Positions 1 through 8,367 of a DNA stretch of 20,183 bases are shown one piece after another; the first letter of the stretch is position 1, and the number at the start of each line of letters is the position of its first letter. The translations under genes and the position numbers were made by a program. The notes under the pieces were generated by a model. The model was not told the DNA's origin. It made no database searches and worked only from the letters and a program-made list of their open reading frames with translations. Source of the DNA: Emiliania huxleyi CCMP1516 (lineage: Eukaryota; Haptophyta; Isochrysidales; Noelaerhabdaceae); assembly GCF_000372725.1 (NCBI RefSeq), contig NW_005198776.1, positions 9,320 through 29,502 of the forward strand, written 5' to 3'.

Positions 1-2
1 AG

Positions 3-662
3 CCGTCGTATTACTGGCACGCCGCGTCTGGGCTAACTCGATGGGAGCCGCCCCGCGCCGCGGCGGCGGCACACGCGACGGCGACAGAGGCGCGAGGTGG
101 CGGCGGCGGCACAGAGGCCGGCGGCAGCACCGACGCGCGCGGCGGGTGGACTCTCGTCGTCGAACCTGGGCAGCACCCGTACTACTGGCACGAGGCGAGC
201 GGCGAGGTCCGCTGGGAGAAGCCGGCCACCGCCGCGGCGCCGGCCCCGGCTGATGGTGGCCCCAGGGCCGCTGTCGGGCAGGGCGGAGGCGCGAGCTTGC
301 CAGACAAGGCGACGCCCCCTCAGCCTTCACAAGAGCCGCTGCCGCCGCCTCAGCAGCTCCTTCCACCGCCACCGCTACGCCCTCCTCAGCAATTTCTTCC
401 ACCACCGCCGCTGCGCCCTCCGCACATGTCGATGCGCCCTTCGCTCTTGCCGCTGCACCCTCCGCAAATGCCGCCGCGCCCTCCGATGCGACCCATGCCC
501 GGCCCGCCTTTTCGACCAGTCCCCGCCCCGCCCATGCGACCGATGCCCGGTGGCTTGCCCTTGCGCCCGATGCAGTACTTGCCTCTGCCTCCAGCGCCCA
601 AGCGCCAGCGGCTCCCGCCGCCGCCGCCTCCACCGTTTCGAGCGGGTCCACATCTGCCCTGA
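3..662 (+). CDS. WW-domain proline-rich protein, 5' partial
   Basis: The frame is open from the window edge to TGA at 660-662 (219 residues seen), so the N-terminus lies outside. Two WW-type segments are visible: a cut one at residues 1-18 (YYWHAASGLTRWEPP) and a complete one at about 48-74 (GWTLVVEPGQHPYYWHEASG, then VRWEKP), with the aromatic YYWH core and the closing W-x-x-P. The remaining ~140 residues are almost entirely Pro with Met, Leu, Arg (repeated LPPPPLRPP and MRPMPG units) and end after a basic KRQR patch. WW domains bind proline-rich ligands, and tandem WW plus a long Pro tail is typical of pre-mRNA splicing and transcription-linked adaptors. That role is inferred from composition only. 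It converges on the GT43 gene. Confidence 0.75.
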   Translation, partial: PSYYWHAASGLTRWEPPRAAAAAHATATEARGGGGGTEAGGSTDARGGWTLVVEPGQHPYYWHEASGEVRWEKPATAAAPAPADGGPRAAVGQGGGASLPDKATPPQPSQEPLPPPQQLLPPPPLRPPQQFLPPPPLRPPHMSMRPSLLPLHPPQMPPRPPMRPMPGPPFRPVPAPPMRPMPGGLPLRPMQYLPLPPAPKRQRLPPPPPPPFRAGPHLP

Positions 663-826
663 AAGGCGGCGGGCTGTCGCCCCGCGCACGGCGGCTCTTT
701 AGACAGCTGACCGGGCCGCCCCGCGTACTGCTGAGCTCTCGCTCTTGATAGCATTGATGAGATTAGACCGCGCGGAGGGCTGTGGAACGACAAAAAGCAA
801 GCGTTTTTAAAAAAGCAAGCGTGTTT
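663..826. other. short intergenic region between convergent genes
   Basis: This is the 3' flank of the WW gene (+) and of the GT43 gene (-). It holds a 12-base direct repeat (AAAAGCAAGCGT, near 792 and 811) separated by a short A/T run, the only A/T-rich stretch nearby. It may contain 3'-end signals for either gene. I see no coding capacity. Confidence 0.4.
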
Positions 827-2470
827 TTAGCCCCAACCACTATCTCCACAAACGCCCTCCCTCCCTGGGCGCCGCCACCAGGACTTGAGGACCAGCTTCT
901 TGGGGGTCACGTGCAGGCCGTTGTGAAAGACGAGCATTTCGGCTCCGCACCGGCCGAGTGGCTGCAGGTCCTCGGGGAAGCCGTCGGGCAGCAGCGCCTC
1001 GATAAACTCCGTCTCCCCTCCTCGGTTTGTCCACCCCGTCGCATAGCCCGGGCGGTGCGGCCGGCCTCGGTACGGCCAGAGCGGGCCCGCTCGAGCGTGA
1101 ATCAGCGCCGCGTCGAACGCGAAACCGCCCATGTCGATGCAAAAGTAACGGCCGCCGAGTTGCAGGGCCGTCCAGCTGCTGCCGCACCACGACGCTCGCA
1201 GCTCATGGAGGCGGCCGTCCAGGTCGTAGATCGGCCCCTCGAGCACCGCCGGATTGATGCGGCCCTCGGAAATCTGCACGGCGAGGACGCCGACCCGGCC
1301 AGCGGAGAGCGAGCGCAGCGCGGGCCATAGCCTCCGGTCGTACTGGTTATCATCGTCCATCTGGTAGACGACCCCGTGCAGCCGCTTCTCGCGGATCAGC
1401 TCGAGAGCGGCGGCGCGCTGCAAGTTGCCTCCCGCCCGCGATGGGCCGACGGCGAGGTGGAAGTAGGCTAGGCCGCTCGAGGCGAGGACGGCGGAAGCCG
1501 CGGCCGATGCGTTTGCCGCGTCCTCCACGACGATCCAGAGGGCCTCCGCCTCCCCGGCGAGGACGGACGCGCATAGAGACAGCTTGGCGGCCTGCGCCGA
1601 GTGCGGGTAGGTAGCAGTCACGACGATGAGCCGCGGCGAGCCGGCGTGCCACCCGCAAGCGGAAGGAGCGGCAAACGGTGGTGCGCCGCCTCTGCGCCAA
1701 CGCCGACGCCACTCGCACAGCTTGGGTTTGGATGCGCCGCTGCAGTCGATGCCTTTTTGCGGGCTGCGAGAGGGCTCGGGCGGCACGGCCGCCTTCCCGC
1801 TGCTGGCGTCGGGCGGCGCGGGTGCAAGCGAACCGCCGGTTGGTAGCGGCGCGCCAAGGACGGCACCGGCTCCGCGATCGAGGGCGTTGGATGCATTGGC
1901 ACGCTCGCACACTGAGGCGCCGAACCAAAAGCATGAGCTGTGTCCGTCGTTGGCGCTCCCCACGGGCGCGGTGGCACCCCTGCCGTCGGCCCAGACAGCG
2001 ACGAAGCGACAGTTGGCGCAGCGCAAGCACCGCTCGAGGCAGACCGCGGCGCCGCTGACCGAGGGTCGGCCCGGCCCCCATCGCGCCACGCGGTGCGCCT
2101 CTGCCATCGAGAGCTCAAACACGCCCCACGGGTCGAGGTGGCAGTCCCCTCCAGGGCCCGGCCCGGGCAGCCGGCGGTGACCCGCCACCTGCTCGCCGTG
2201 CAGCGGCGGCCCCATGCAGCTCCAGCGCGAACTGGCCGAAACGACCCAAGTGCGCACCGTGCGTTCAAAGCCGGCGGTCATGGCGGCCGGCGCACCGATC
2301 GGCGTGTCTCGCATCGAATCCCAATCGCCCCGCGCCGCACCAGCATGCGGCGCCGGCCGGCCCAAGCCCGCGGTGCGGTACTCGTCGAACCGCCGGTGGC
2401 GGAACCCGTTTCGCGAATTCGCCCCGTCGCCTGCGTCCAGTCGCTCCCGCTGACGGATCGAGCTGAGCAT
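827..2470 (-). CDS. GT43-type glycosyltransferase with N-terminal Cys module (main exon)
   Basis: Open frame of 547 codons whose second half matches glycosyltransferase family 43 (beta-1,3-glucuronyltransferase / IRX9-type). Visible landmarks: LIVVTATYPHS at the start of the catalytic domain, LWIVVEDA, the metal/nucleotide-binding DDD at residues 372-374 (YQMDDDNQYD), CIDMGGFAFD, the catalytic-type Glu in GGETEFIEALLPD, and LQPLGRCG...LVFHNGLHVTP near the end. GT43 enzymes transfer sugars from UDP-donors in the Golgi lumen. About residues 90-200 form a Cys-rich module: CHLDPWGVFELS, CLERCLRCANCRFVAV, CFWFGASVC. The ATG at 2470 is probably not the true start, because a second Cys module lies just upstream on the same strand (separate entry). 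I found no membrane anchor, so the 5' end is unresolved. The GT43 assignment is firm, the exact acceptor sugar unknown. Confidence 0.72.
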   Translation of the reverse strand: MLSSIRQRERLDAGDGANSRNGFRHRRFDEYRTAGLGRPAPHAGAARGDWDSMRDTPIGAPAAMTAGFERTVRTWVVSASSRWSCMGPPLHGEQVAGHRRLPGPGPGGDCHLDPWGVFELSMAEAHRVARWGPGRPSVSGAAVCLERCLRCANCRFVAVWADGRGATAPVGSANDGHSSCFWFGASVCERANASNALDRGAGAVLGAPLPTGGSLAPAPPDASSGKAAVPPEPSRSPQKGIDCSGASKPKLCEWRRRWRRGGAPPFAAPSACGWHAGSPRLIVVTATYPHSAQAAKLSLCASVLAGEAEALWIVVEDAANASAAASAVLASSGLAYFHLAVGPSRAGGNLQRAAALELIREKRLHGVVYQMDDDNQYDRRLWPALRSLSAGRVGVLAVQISEGRINPAVLEGPIYDLDGRLHELRASWCGSSWTALQLGGRYFCIDMGGFAFDAALIHARAGPLWPYRGRPHRPGYATGWTNRGGETEFIEALLPDGFPEDLQPLGRCGAEMLVFHNGLHVTPKKLVLKSWWRRPGREGVCGDSGWG

Positions 2471-2509
2471 GCGCTACGCGTGCTCGTGTGGCAGCTGGCA
2501 GTCTCTCTA

Positions 2510-3176
2510 CAATGTGGCGCTGGCAGCGCATCTACGTGACTCGCGGAGGAGAAAGCGGCGGGAGCGCCCATCGAGTAGGCTTCCGCCGAGGAGCGCGTCT
2601 CCGAGGCGCTGGCTCCACACACCACTGGCGTGCGGTGGTCGCGACTCCGACCGCACCACCCGAGGACACGCGGCGTGCCAGAGGCAGACCTCGAGCCCGA
2701 GGGATAGTGAGACGTGCTTGCAGCGTTGGCACCTGCACGGTGGGCATTGGGGTCGGGGCACCTCGGAGCCTGGCAGAGTGTATGTCTGTGCGGAGAGTCT
2801 GGCGAGTGCTTGCGAACCGTGCGCACGAAGCGAGGCAGAATGCAGCCAGGCGCGCCCAGCTCTGCGTGAAGTGGCGTGACGGGAACCAGGCGCCCTCGGA
2901 GCCGTTCACACACGTGTGGCGCTGCTCAGCAGAGAAGAGCGTCGCTGCGGCTGCGATGGGCAGGGGCGACCCACTGCGCCGGTGGCGGTTGCTGCAGCGA
3001 CCGCGCCGAGCTCCACGGAGCCACGCAGCGAGCGGCCTCTGAGGGTAGACTGGCTCCGTACAGTTGGAGACCGCGGACGCCGTCCCGAGGCATCGCTGGC
3101 AGCAGGAGGCTCCGAGGCGCTTGCAGCTCGAGGCGTCGACGGCGGAGCAGTCGCAGGACGTCGGAGCGGGCAGCAT
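2510..3176 (-). CDS. upstream exons of the GT43 gene with first Cys module (structure partly resolved)
   Basis: Two segments in different frames join into a recognisable module. The frame from about 3176 to 2818 ends WARLAAFCLASCAR. Removing a GT-AG intron at 2733-2817 continues as CQRCKHVSLSLGLEVCLWHAACP in the frame that runs down to 2510. The joined core, CLASCARCQRCKHVSLS then CLWHAAC, mirrors CLERCLRCANCRFVAV...CFWFGASVC in the main GT43 exon, so the module is present twice. The intron start and the next exon start share GTnCnnA...GCAAGCAC. The segment ends at an in-frame TAG (2507-2509), so another intron must join it to the main exon; near-duplicate sequence at 2465-2535 makes the boundary ambiguous. 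The ATG at 3176 is only a candidate start. Confidence 0.5.
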
Positions 3177-3345
3177 AGGCGGAGGGCAAAACCCGAGCCA
3201 GCGACCCTTCGCGGCGTACACGCGACGCCGGGATTAGTAGCGGAAGTGTGGGCGGCCGGCGGGCGGTGCCGTTTTTCTTTTCCAAGTAAGTACCTAACCC
3301 CTAAGTGCCTCGCCGCCCTCGCGGGAGTCGCTTAGGCGGCTCCCG
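3177..3345. other. intergenic stretch, nothing assigned
   Basis: This lies between the presumed 5' end of the GT43 gene (-) and dispersed repeat copy A. Open frames continue upstream on the minus strand here but lack an ATG or a recognisable motif. A strong plus-strand donor-like word (AAGTAAGTACC near 3283) is present but I could not connect it to exons. Confidence 0.3.
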
Positions 3346-3561
3346 TGGTGTACCTGAGTTAGTGCCAGTGCGCGCCAGTCCCGTGCGCCCAGTGCGTAAA
3401 AGAAAGAAAGAAAGAAAACGGACAACCCAAGGGAGGGATGGGAGGACGGCACGCCGCCACCACACAGTGCGTGTTGTGCGAGGGAGTCCGTCGTAAAATT
3501 CTTTTCCGTGTCGTGCGAGCGAGCGAGAGAGTTTTGTCGTAAAATTCTTTTCCACTTCTGC
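3346..3561 (+). repeat. dispersed repeat, copy A (longest)
   Basis: Three parts are seen. First a GT/CAG-rich head (GTGTACCTGAGTTAGTGCCA at 3349-3368, then GTGCGCGCCAGTCCCGTGCG). Then an (AAAG)n run followed by a block ending at 3466 that is nearly identical to 7340-7387. Then two tandem tails, GTGCGAG...GTCGTAAAATTCTTTTCC, at about 3474-3513 and 3514-3553. The head and tail recur at 4437-4501, 4652-4799, 15361-15457 (reversed) and 15649-15693. It lies just upstream of the orphan ORF in the same orientation. I see no ORF or transposase in it and no clear target-site duplication. Confidence 0.7.
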
Positions 3562-3587
3562 TTGATCCTGGACGTGCCCACGTTTGC

Positions 3588-4409
3588 GTGACCGCCGGCA
3601 TTAGTTCGCCCGAGGCATTGGCCTCGGGGGAGGCCTGCGCTCCGTCTTTTTCTTCTTCTGTGCGGCCACGGGATCCGGCGGTGGGCGGGTCGACTGCTGA
3701 GGCGATCGCGGAGGCGGCGGTCGAGGCCGTCTACGGGGCACTAGTGCTGGAGGCGCTCGAGGAGTGGGCTGGCGCGAGCGCGGACAACCCGTTGGACGTG
3801 TCAAAGGACGCTCGAGGAAGGGGCCTCGAGTGCAAGGACTGCTTTGAGGAGTTTTACCGCGGGTTTGGCGTCGAGCCTTGGCTCTGGCGCCGGGCGATGC
3901 GGGAGGGCTGGTCAGAGCTGGGGGACTTCTCGCGAGAGGAGATGGAGGCGGCGGAGGAGGAGATGCGGCGGGGCGATTGTATTGCTGCCTATGGGCTTCA
4001 GATCTCTCAGCTAGGCGAGTGGTGCTGCGACGATTGCCTGGAGGGCTATTTGGGGGGGGGCTTTGGCGACTACTCGGAGCTGCGCAGAGGGAGAGCGCCG
4101 TATTCGAGTAACCCCTGGATAGGGCGTGCCCGCGACTTGTCGTGGATGCGCCAGGGGCCCATCGCGGTGACGCAGCGGGAGCGGTTGCTGGCGGAAGAGC
4201 GCGCGGAGGCGGCGGCAGCGCGGGCGGCGCGGGGGGGTGGGGGGGGTGGCGGCGGGCGGCGGTCCCGCGATGGCCGGCGGCGGGAGGCCCGCAGCGCGGC
4301 AAGGTGGGCTCGGGGGGTGGAGTGCGACGAGCGAGCGATTGAGCGCGCTTTCGAGGGGACGGGGGAAGAGCGGCCGGCCAGGTGGGCCGGTCTCTTCGAC
4401 GGCGCCTAA
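3588..4409 (+). CDS. orphan protein with paired CxxC motifs, start uncertain
   Basis: A 273-codon frame beginning at a GTG; the true start is unknown because the first in-frame ATG is at residue 104 and an in-frame TAA lies upstream. An upstream exon or a non-ATG start is possible. The protein is acidic and Ala/Glu-rich, with ECKDCFEEFYRGFGVEPWLW (residues ~81-100) and, ~55 residues on, WCCDDCLEGYLGG. The two C-x-x-C pairs share the pattern CxxCxExxxGxG and could form one zinc site or a duplicated small domain. A Gly run (about 216-223) and a basic Arg-rich tail follow. I do not recognise the family. It sits between copies of the dispersed repeat, with closely similar AATTCTTTTCCACTTCT ends on both sides. 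Confidence 0.5.
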   Translation: MTAGISSPEALASGEACAPSFSSSVRPRDPAVGGSTAEAIAEAAVEAVYGALVLEALEEWAGASADNPLDVSKDARGRGLECKDCFEEFYRGFGVEPWLWRRAMREGWSELGDFSREEMEAAEEEMRRGDCIAAYGLQISQLGEWCCDDCLEGYLGGGFGDYSELRRGRAPYSSNPWIGRARDLSWMRQGPIAVTQRERLLAEERAEAAAARAARGGGGGGGGRRSRDGRRREARSAARWARGVECDERAIERAFEGTGEERPARWAGLFDGA

Positions 4410-4436
4410 GGGGTTGCCGTCTGCTGTGCTCCTTTT

Positions 4437-4501
4437 GGTACCTGTGTCGAACCTGTGTCGGTCAGAGAGAGTTCTTTTTTGTTGAATTCTTTTCCACTTC
4501 T
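4437..4501 (+). repeat. dispersed repeat, copy B (partial)
   Basis: Head-like GGTACCTGTGTCGAACCTGTG followed by an AGAGAGTTCTTTTTTGTTGAATTCTTTTCCACTTCT-type tail. The tail matches the end of copy A (17 bases, AATTCTTTTCCACTTCT). It lies 28 bases after the stop of the orphan ORF, which is therefore bracketed by direct copies. Confidence 0.55.
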
Positions 4502-4651
4502 CCCCGCCATCATCCTCGATCGCCGTGCAAAGCTCGCTTCCGAGCTCTCACGCCGCGCGTAGGGCCTAGAGAACACACACACCCTCGGTCCCCTTTCTCT
4601 GCTGTCGACACTGTGTAGTCTCGGCCCCGTGACGGGACAACTGTGTGAGAG

Positions 4652-4799
4652 CCCTGTGTGGAGAGCGCGCGCAAGGGGTTGCTTCTTTTCTGTGTGCCTG
4701 TGTTAGTACCAGCACGTGCCAGTCCGCACCTGTGTCCAGTGCCTGTCTGCTGTACGTGTGGGAGAGAAGTTTTGTTTGTGAAATCGTTCACTTTTCTGC
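4652..4799 (+). repeat. dispersed repeat, copy C (diverged)
   Basis: Contains TGCCTGTGTTAGTACCAGCA and GTGCCAGTCCGCACCTGTGT, diverged forms of the copy A/E head, and ends in AGTTTTGTTTGTGAAATCGTTCACTTTTCTGC-like sequence corresponding to the tail. It ends 45 bases from the stop codon of the lactate dehydrogenase gene, which reads toward it. Confidence 0.5.
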
Positions 4800-4844
4800 A
4801 TTCTGGCCCGCCGGCACGCGACGGACAGGTACACCACCTCTCTC

Positions 4845-6159
4845 TCAGTTTTTGCCGGGTCCAACCACAAGCGCGTTCTCTGGGAAGGGCTTGCCTTCCG
4901 CGAAGCTCAGCACGTTTGCGACCGTGCTGTTGGCAATGTTGGCGAGCGCCTCCCTCGTGAGGAAGGCCGAATGCGGCGTGATTAGCACATTGGGGAAGGA
5001 CTTCAATAGCTTGAACTCGTCGTCCCACGCCTCCATCCGCTTCGACATGCTCGAGCTACTAAAGTCGTTGAAAAAGATCTTGTCCTCCTTCTCGTACGTG
5101 TCGAGCGCCGCACCACCCACCTGCCCCGATTTGAGTCCCTGAAGCAGGGCGGCCGTGTCGATGAGCCCACCCCTCGCCACATTTACGATCAGGCATCCAG
5201 GCCGCATCAGTTCGACCGCCCGGCGGTCAATCATGTGCCGGGTCGAATCCATGAGCGGTGCAGCGAGATGACGTCGCTGTTGGCAATCAAGTAGTCGCGC
5301 TCAACGTAGTCGGCGCCGAGAGATCGCGCCTCCGGGCTCTCCGCCACGTCGTGCGCCAGCACACGCATCCCCAGTCCGCGAAGGATCCGAATGAGACAGC
5401 GTCCAATCTTGCCGGTGCCAACCACCCCGGCCGTCTTCCCATAAAGGTCGACGCCGACGAGTCCAGATAGGGTAAAATTGCCCTCGCGCGTGCGGCTGTG
5501 CGCCGCGGGAAGGTGCCGGTTCACCGCCATCAGCAAGGCGAGCGCGTGCTCTGCCACGGCGTGTGGGCTGTATTCAGGGACTCGAGCAACTGTGACTCCG
5601 TGCCGGCGGCAGGCGTCCACGTCGACTCGGTCGTAGCCCGCACACCGCATTGCTATCAGCCTGGTGCCGTTCGCGGCGAGGATTTCGACCGTCTCCGCGC
5701 TGGCGTCATCGTTCACAAAGAGGCACACGGCATCCATCCCAGATGTCAGCGGCGCGGTGCTTGGTGACAGACGCGCATCGACCATCGAGGTATGAGGGAA
5801 CGCCTGCTTGAGCGGCCCCTCGAGAAAGTCGTAGACATACCTGGGGTGGCGCGAACCGGATGAATGGCGTGCAGGCAAACAAACACGGGGAACCTCCCTC
5901 TCACGCTCCCACTGAGGTCTCCGCTTTTTATTTCGCAGAGGCCCCTTATTGTATAAGGGAGAGCGAGACTCATCATCTAGAGAATGTAATGGCGTGCAGG
6001 CTCAATGCCAAACGTAGAGGTGGCGCACGGTGCCGCCGAGAAGCAGCCGACGCGAAGGCTGGAGGCATCGCTCGTGGCGGAGAAGCGTCGGAGGGACCGG
6101 CGCTCAACTGAGCGGAAGGAGCGCCGGCCAAGACGAGCGCTGATGGTCAGAGGTAGCAT
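4845..6159 (-). CDS. D-lactate dehydrogenase (LdhA-type), one intron, frameshifted
   Basis: A D-isomer 2-hydroxyacid dehydrogenase that reduces pyruvate to D-lactate with NADH. Exon 1 (6159-6029) encodes MLPLTISARLGRRSFRSVER..., an Arg/Ser-rich leader that looks like a mitochondrial or plastid transit peptide, then RVGCFSAAP. A GT-AG intron (5841-6028) joins it to YVYDFLEG. Family landmarks follow: AVCLFVNDD, IAMRCAGYDRVD, VPEYSPHAVAEHA, the NAD-binding GVVGTGKIG, the substrate Arg in VNVARGGLID, the Glu in DTYEKED and the His of ITPHSAFLT. The C-terminus at 4845 is complete. At 5253-5258 the frame breaks: ISLH should continue C-P-L-M-D but four bases (TGCC by comparison) are missing between CAC and CGCTCATG. 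This is either a sequencing error or a recent lesion, since both halves are otherwise intact. The closest family pattern is bacterial LdhA. Confidence 0.82.
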
Positions 6160-7303
6160 ATGTGTGGAGTAGAGTAGCTCGGGGTCTCTCAGTGCCGGGG
6201 ACGTGCGTCGACGAGGTTCGAAATAAATAAATAAAAGGGGGGCCCTCAGCGGAGCTGGGAATAGGACCGCCGCGAGCGGCGTGGCGTGGAGCGGTTGTGC
6301 ATCCCTCCGGGGGCCCCTCTGCGCCGGGGAGGCGATGTTGGAGCTAGGACGCAAGCGTCCGTCGCCTTTTTCAAACTCGGGGCCCACTCCGCTACGCTCC
6401 GACCCGAATTTGGAGGGCCTAAAAGTTTAAGGTATTGCTGCGCAAAAGGGGAAGACACTCCACGCACAAAGTACATGCATACTTCCTCTTAGGCGGACCC
6501 TCCCGATGCCAGGACGCATCTAGTGCTAGTGTCGCTTTAGGAAATGCGGCGGCGAATGGCAAAGCGCATAAAGAAAGTCGGGGTCGCAGAGAGCGTCGCG
6601 CAGCAGTTGAGCATGCTCGTGCGTTGTTTAGGACGCCGCGCCAATTATCTGCGCGCCCATCTGTTGCCTGGCATCCCCTGCGAATTCGTCGCTCGTGATC
6701 AGCTCCGCTGCCGCTCGTAGCAACCAGTGCCATGTCGAGATGAAGCTCCGCGACGACGCCCGTGGACTGCACGCGCAGGGAGAGGCGCACGAGCTCCCGC
6801 ACGGCAAGCGACTTCTCGGCATGCGCCGCCTGACGCCTGTCGGCATCCCATTCTTGCAAGCAAGCCACATTTCTACCGACGACCGCGTATTTGGTCGCGG
6901 AGAGGACGTTTTGGTACGTTTTGGCACCAGCTGAAGGCTTGCACGGACAAGAGCCCGTTGCCAACCGCACTTTTGCCAGAGCCTCGCGAATCAATTGGCC
7001 TCCGCGGGTGTGAACATATTCGCTGCGGTCATAAATAAGAACGGGCAGCCAAACGAGGGGTGGGAGAAGGACAGGGTCCCCACCTGCACGAGCAGGATCT
7101 TGTAAGGACGATCAGGGACACAGGGGAACGGACGAGGTTCGAGGCAGCGGGTTATAGGCCCACGAGTTTCTTCACCCCTGGGTATCTTCGGTCCTCGGCA
7201 TCCTGCTGCTGCTGTGCAGATGTTATTGGTACTTGAATAATGCGTATATGTGCCCAGTGTTGTGCGAAGGAAAAGTTTTTTGTTCTCCGATGTACTTCGC
7301 CTA
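6160..7303. other. region without a confident gene
   Basis: Upstream of the dehydrogenase. It contains an (AAAT)n tract at about 6220-6235, like the one at 13647-13668, and no domain I recognise. Two overlapping minus-strand readings look partly protein-like: 6994-6419, with KTYQNVLSATKYAVVGRN and AVRELVRLSLRVQS, and another frame ending at 6628 with AAAELITSDEFAGDARQQMG. They could be pieces of one interrupted or decayed gene, but I cannot join them. Confidence 0.35.
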
Positions 7304-7387
7304 GTAAAAAAGAAAGAAAACACAAAGAAAGAAAGAAAACAGACCACCCAAGGGAGGGATGGGAGGACGGCACGCCGCCACCACACA
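7304..7387 (+). repeat. dispersed repeat, copy D (central block only)
   Basis: An (AAAG)n run followed by a block of more than 40 bases (about 7345-7387) matching 3423-3466 almost base for base, ending in CGCCGCCACCACACA. Head and tail parts of the family are absent, so this block is an independent unit or a truncated copy. Confidence 0.65.
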
Positions 7388-8367
7388 AGGATTTTAAGGA
7401 GAGGAGTGTGGTGCTAGCCGTCGCCCACCCTAACCCTTGGTCGTCTGCCTCTTTCTATCTCCCTTCGCAGTCCCTCGCCGATTCTCGCTGCAATCTTCAT
7501 GCCACCTCGCGGTCGTCCCACTCTCGTCGTTCTCCCTCCTGTCGCTTCCTCCTCTGTCGCGTCGCTCTCGTCTGCCTCGTCCTGCGACGCCGCCGCCGCC
7601 TGCCGATCCCTTGCTCTCGCGGCTTCTCCCAAAGAAAACACACTCTAGAGGGATGGTGGGTGTAAAATTTGAAGAATTGCTTGTCTCACGCTGTTTGGGA
7701 ATGGAGGCGGCGGCGGAGCCAGCTCGGCCACCTCTGCCGCCGCGACCGCCGCGGCGGCTGCGCGAATTTGATTATTTGGGTCAAGCATGTGCGACCGATT
7801 GGCGGTCATGCCAGAAGCTCTGCCAAACGCCTGCCGCACCGAGCAGTATTTGATGCATCTACAGCGCGACCGTCGAAGGCGAACGCCGGGGGATCTTCCA
7901 CTACGTTCTACGTGCACATGCCGCCCTGGATGCTCGCTTCTCAGCCGCTCTGTCCAAGTGCGGTAGAACTCTGAATGGTTCTCATGCTGACAGCGGAGGT
8001 GTCGAGGGCAGTCACCCGGAGCAAGCGCAAAGAATAGATCAAGCCGGCTGCGAAGATGCGGTCGAGCTCTGCCAGGGAATTTAGCGATTGCACCTGCCGT
8101 ACCACTGGGCTGCCGTATCCTCGGGCATGGCCCACATAACACACACCAGCTCTGCCCAGCGTTCGGTTCATGTCGGCGTTCTCTCGCGTAGAATTCCTGA
8201 TGCAGGGATCTGAACTGTATCGTCGTCGTCGTCTCTAGCCAGTCACTCAAACTCTCAGCGCTGCTCTCAATCCTAGCCCGGTAGAAAAGAAGGTTGGGGG
8301 GAAGTTTCTGCGCACTGGGCGTATTTTCTTCTCATAACAAGGCTGTGGAAACCGAAACTCAAACTTT
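7388..8367. other. region with unassigned minus-strand open frames
   Basis: Minus-strand frames overlap here without a clear gene model. 8171-7941 reads MNRTLGRAGVCYVGHARGYG and SLAELDRIFAAGLIYSLRLL. The frame ending at 7645 finishes NQIRAAAAAVAAAEVAELAP then a Pro run. Both look more protein-like than random, and splicing could link them, but no family is recognisable and no start is supported. 7440-7640 is pyrimidine-rich on the plus strand, with many TCGCC/CTCGTC words. Confidence 0.3.

Noticed and set aside
97..702. Long plus-strand Arg/Cys-rich frame over the WW gene
   Set aside because: Out-of-frame shadow of the proline codons; composition is not protein-like.
3346..4800. Complete transposon around the orphan ORF
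   Set aside because: No transposase motif, terminal inverted repeats or target-site duplication are visible; only direct repeat copies are supported.
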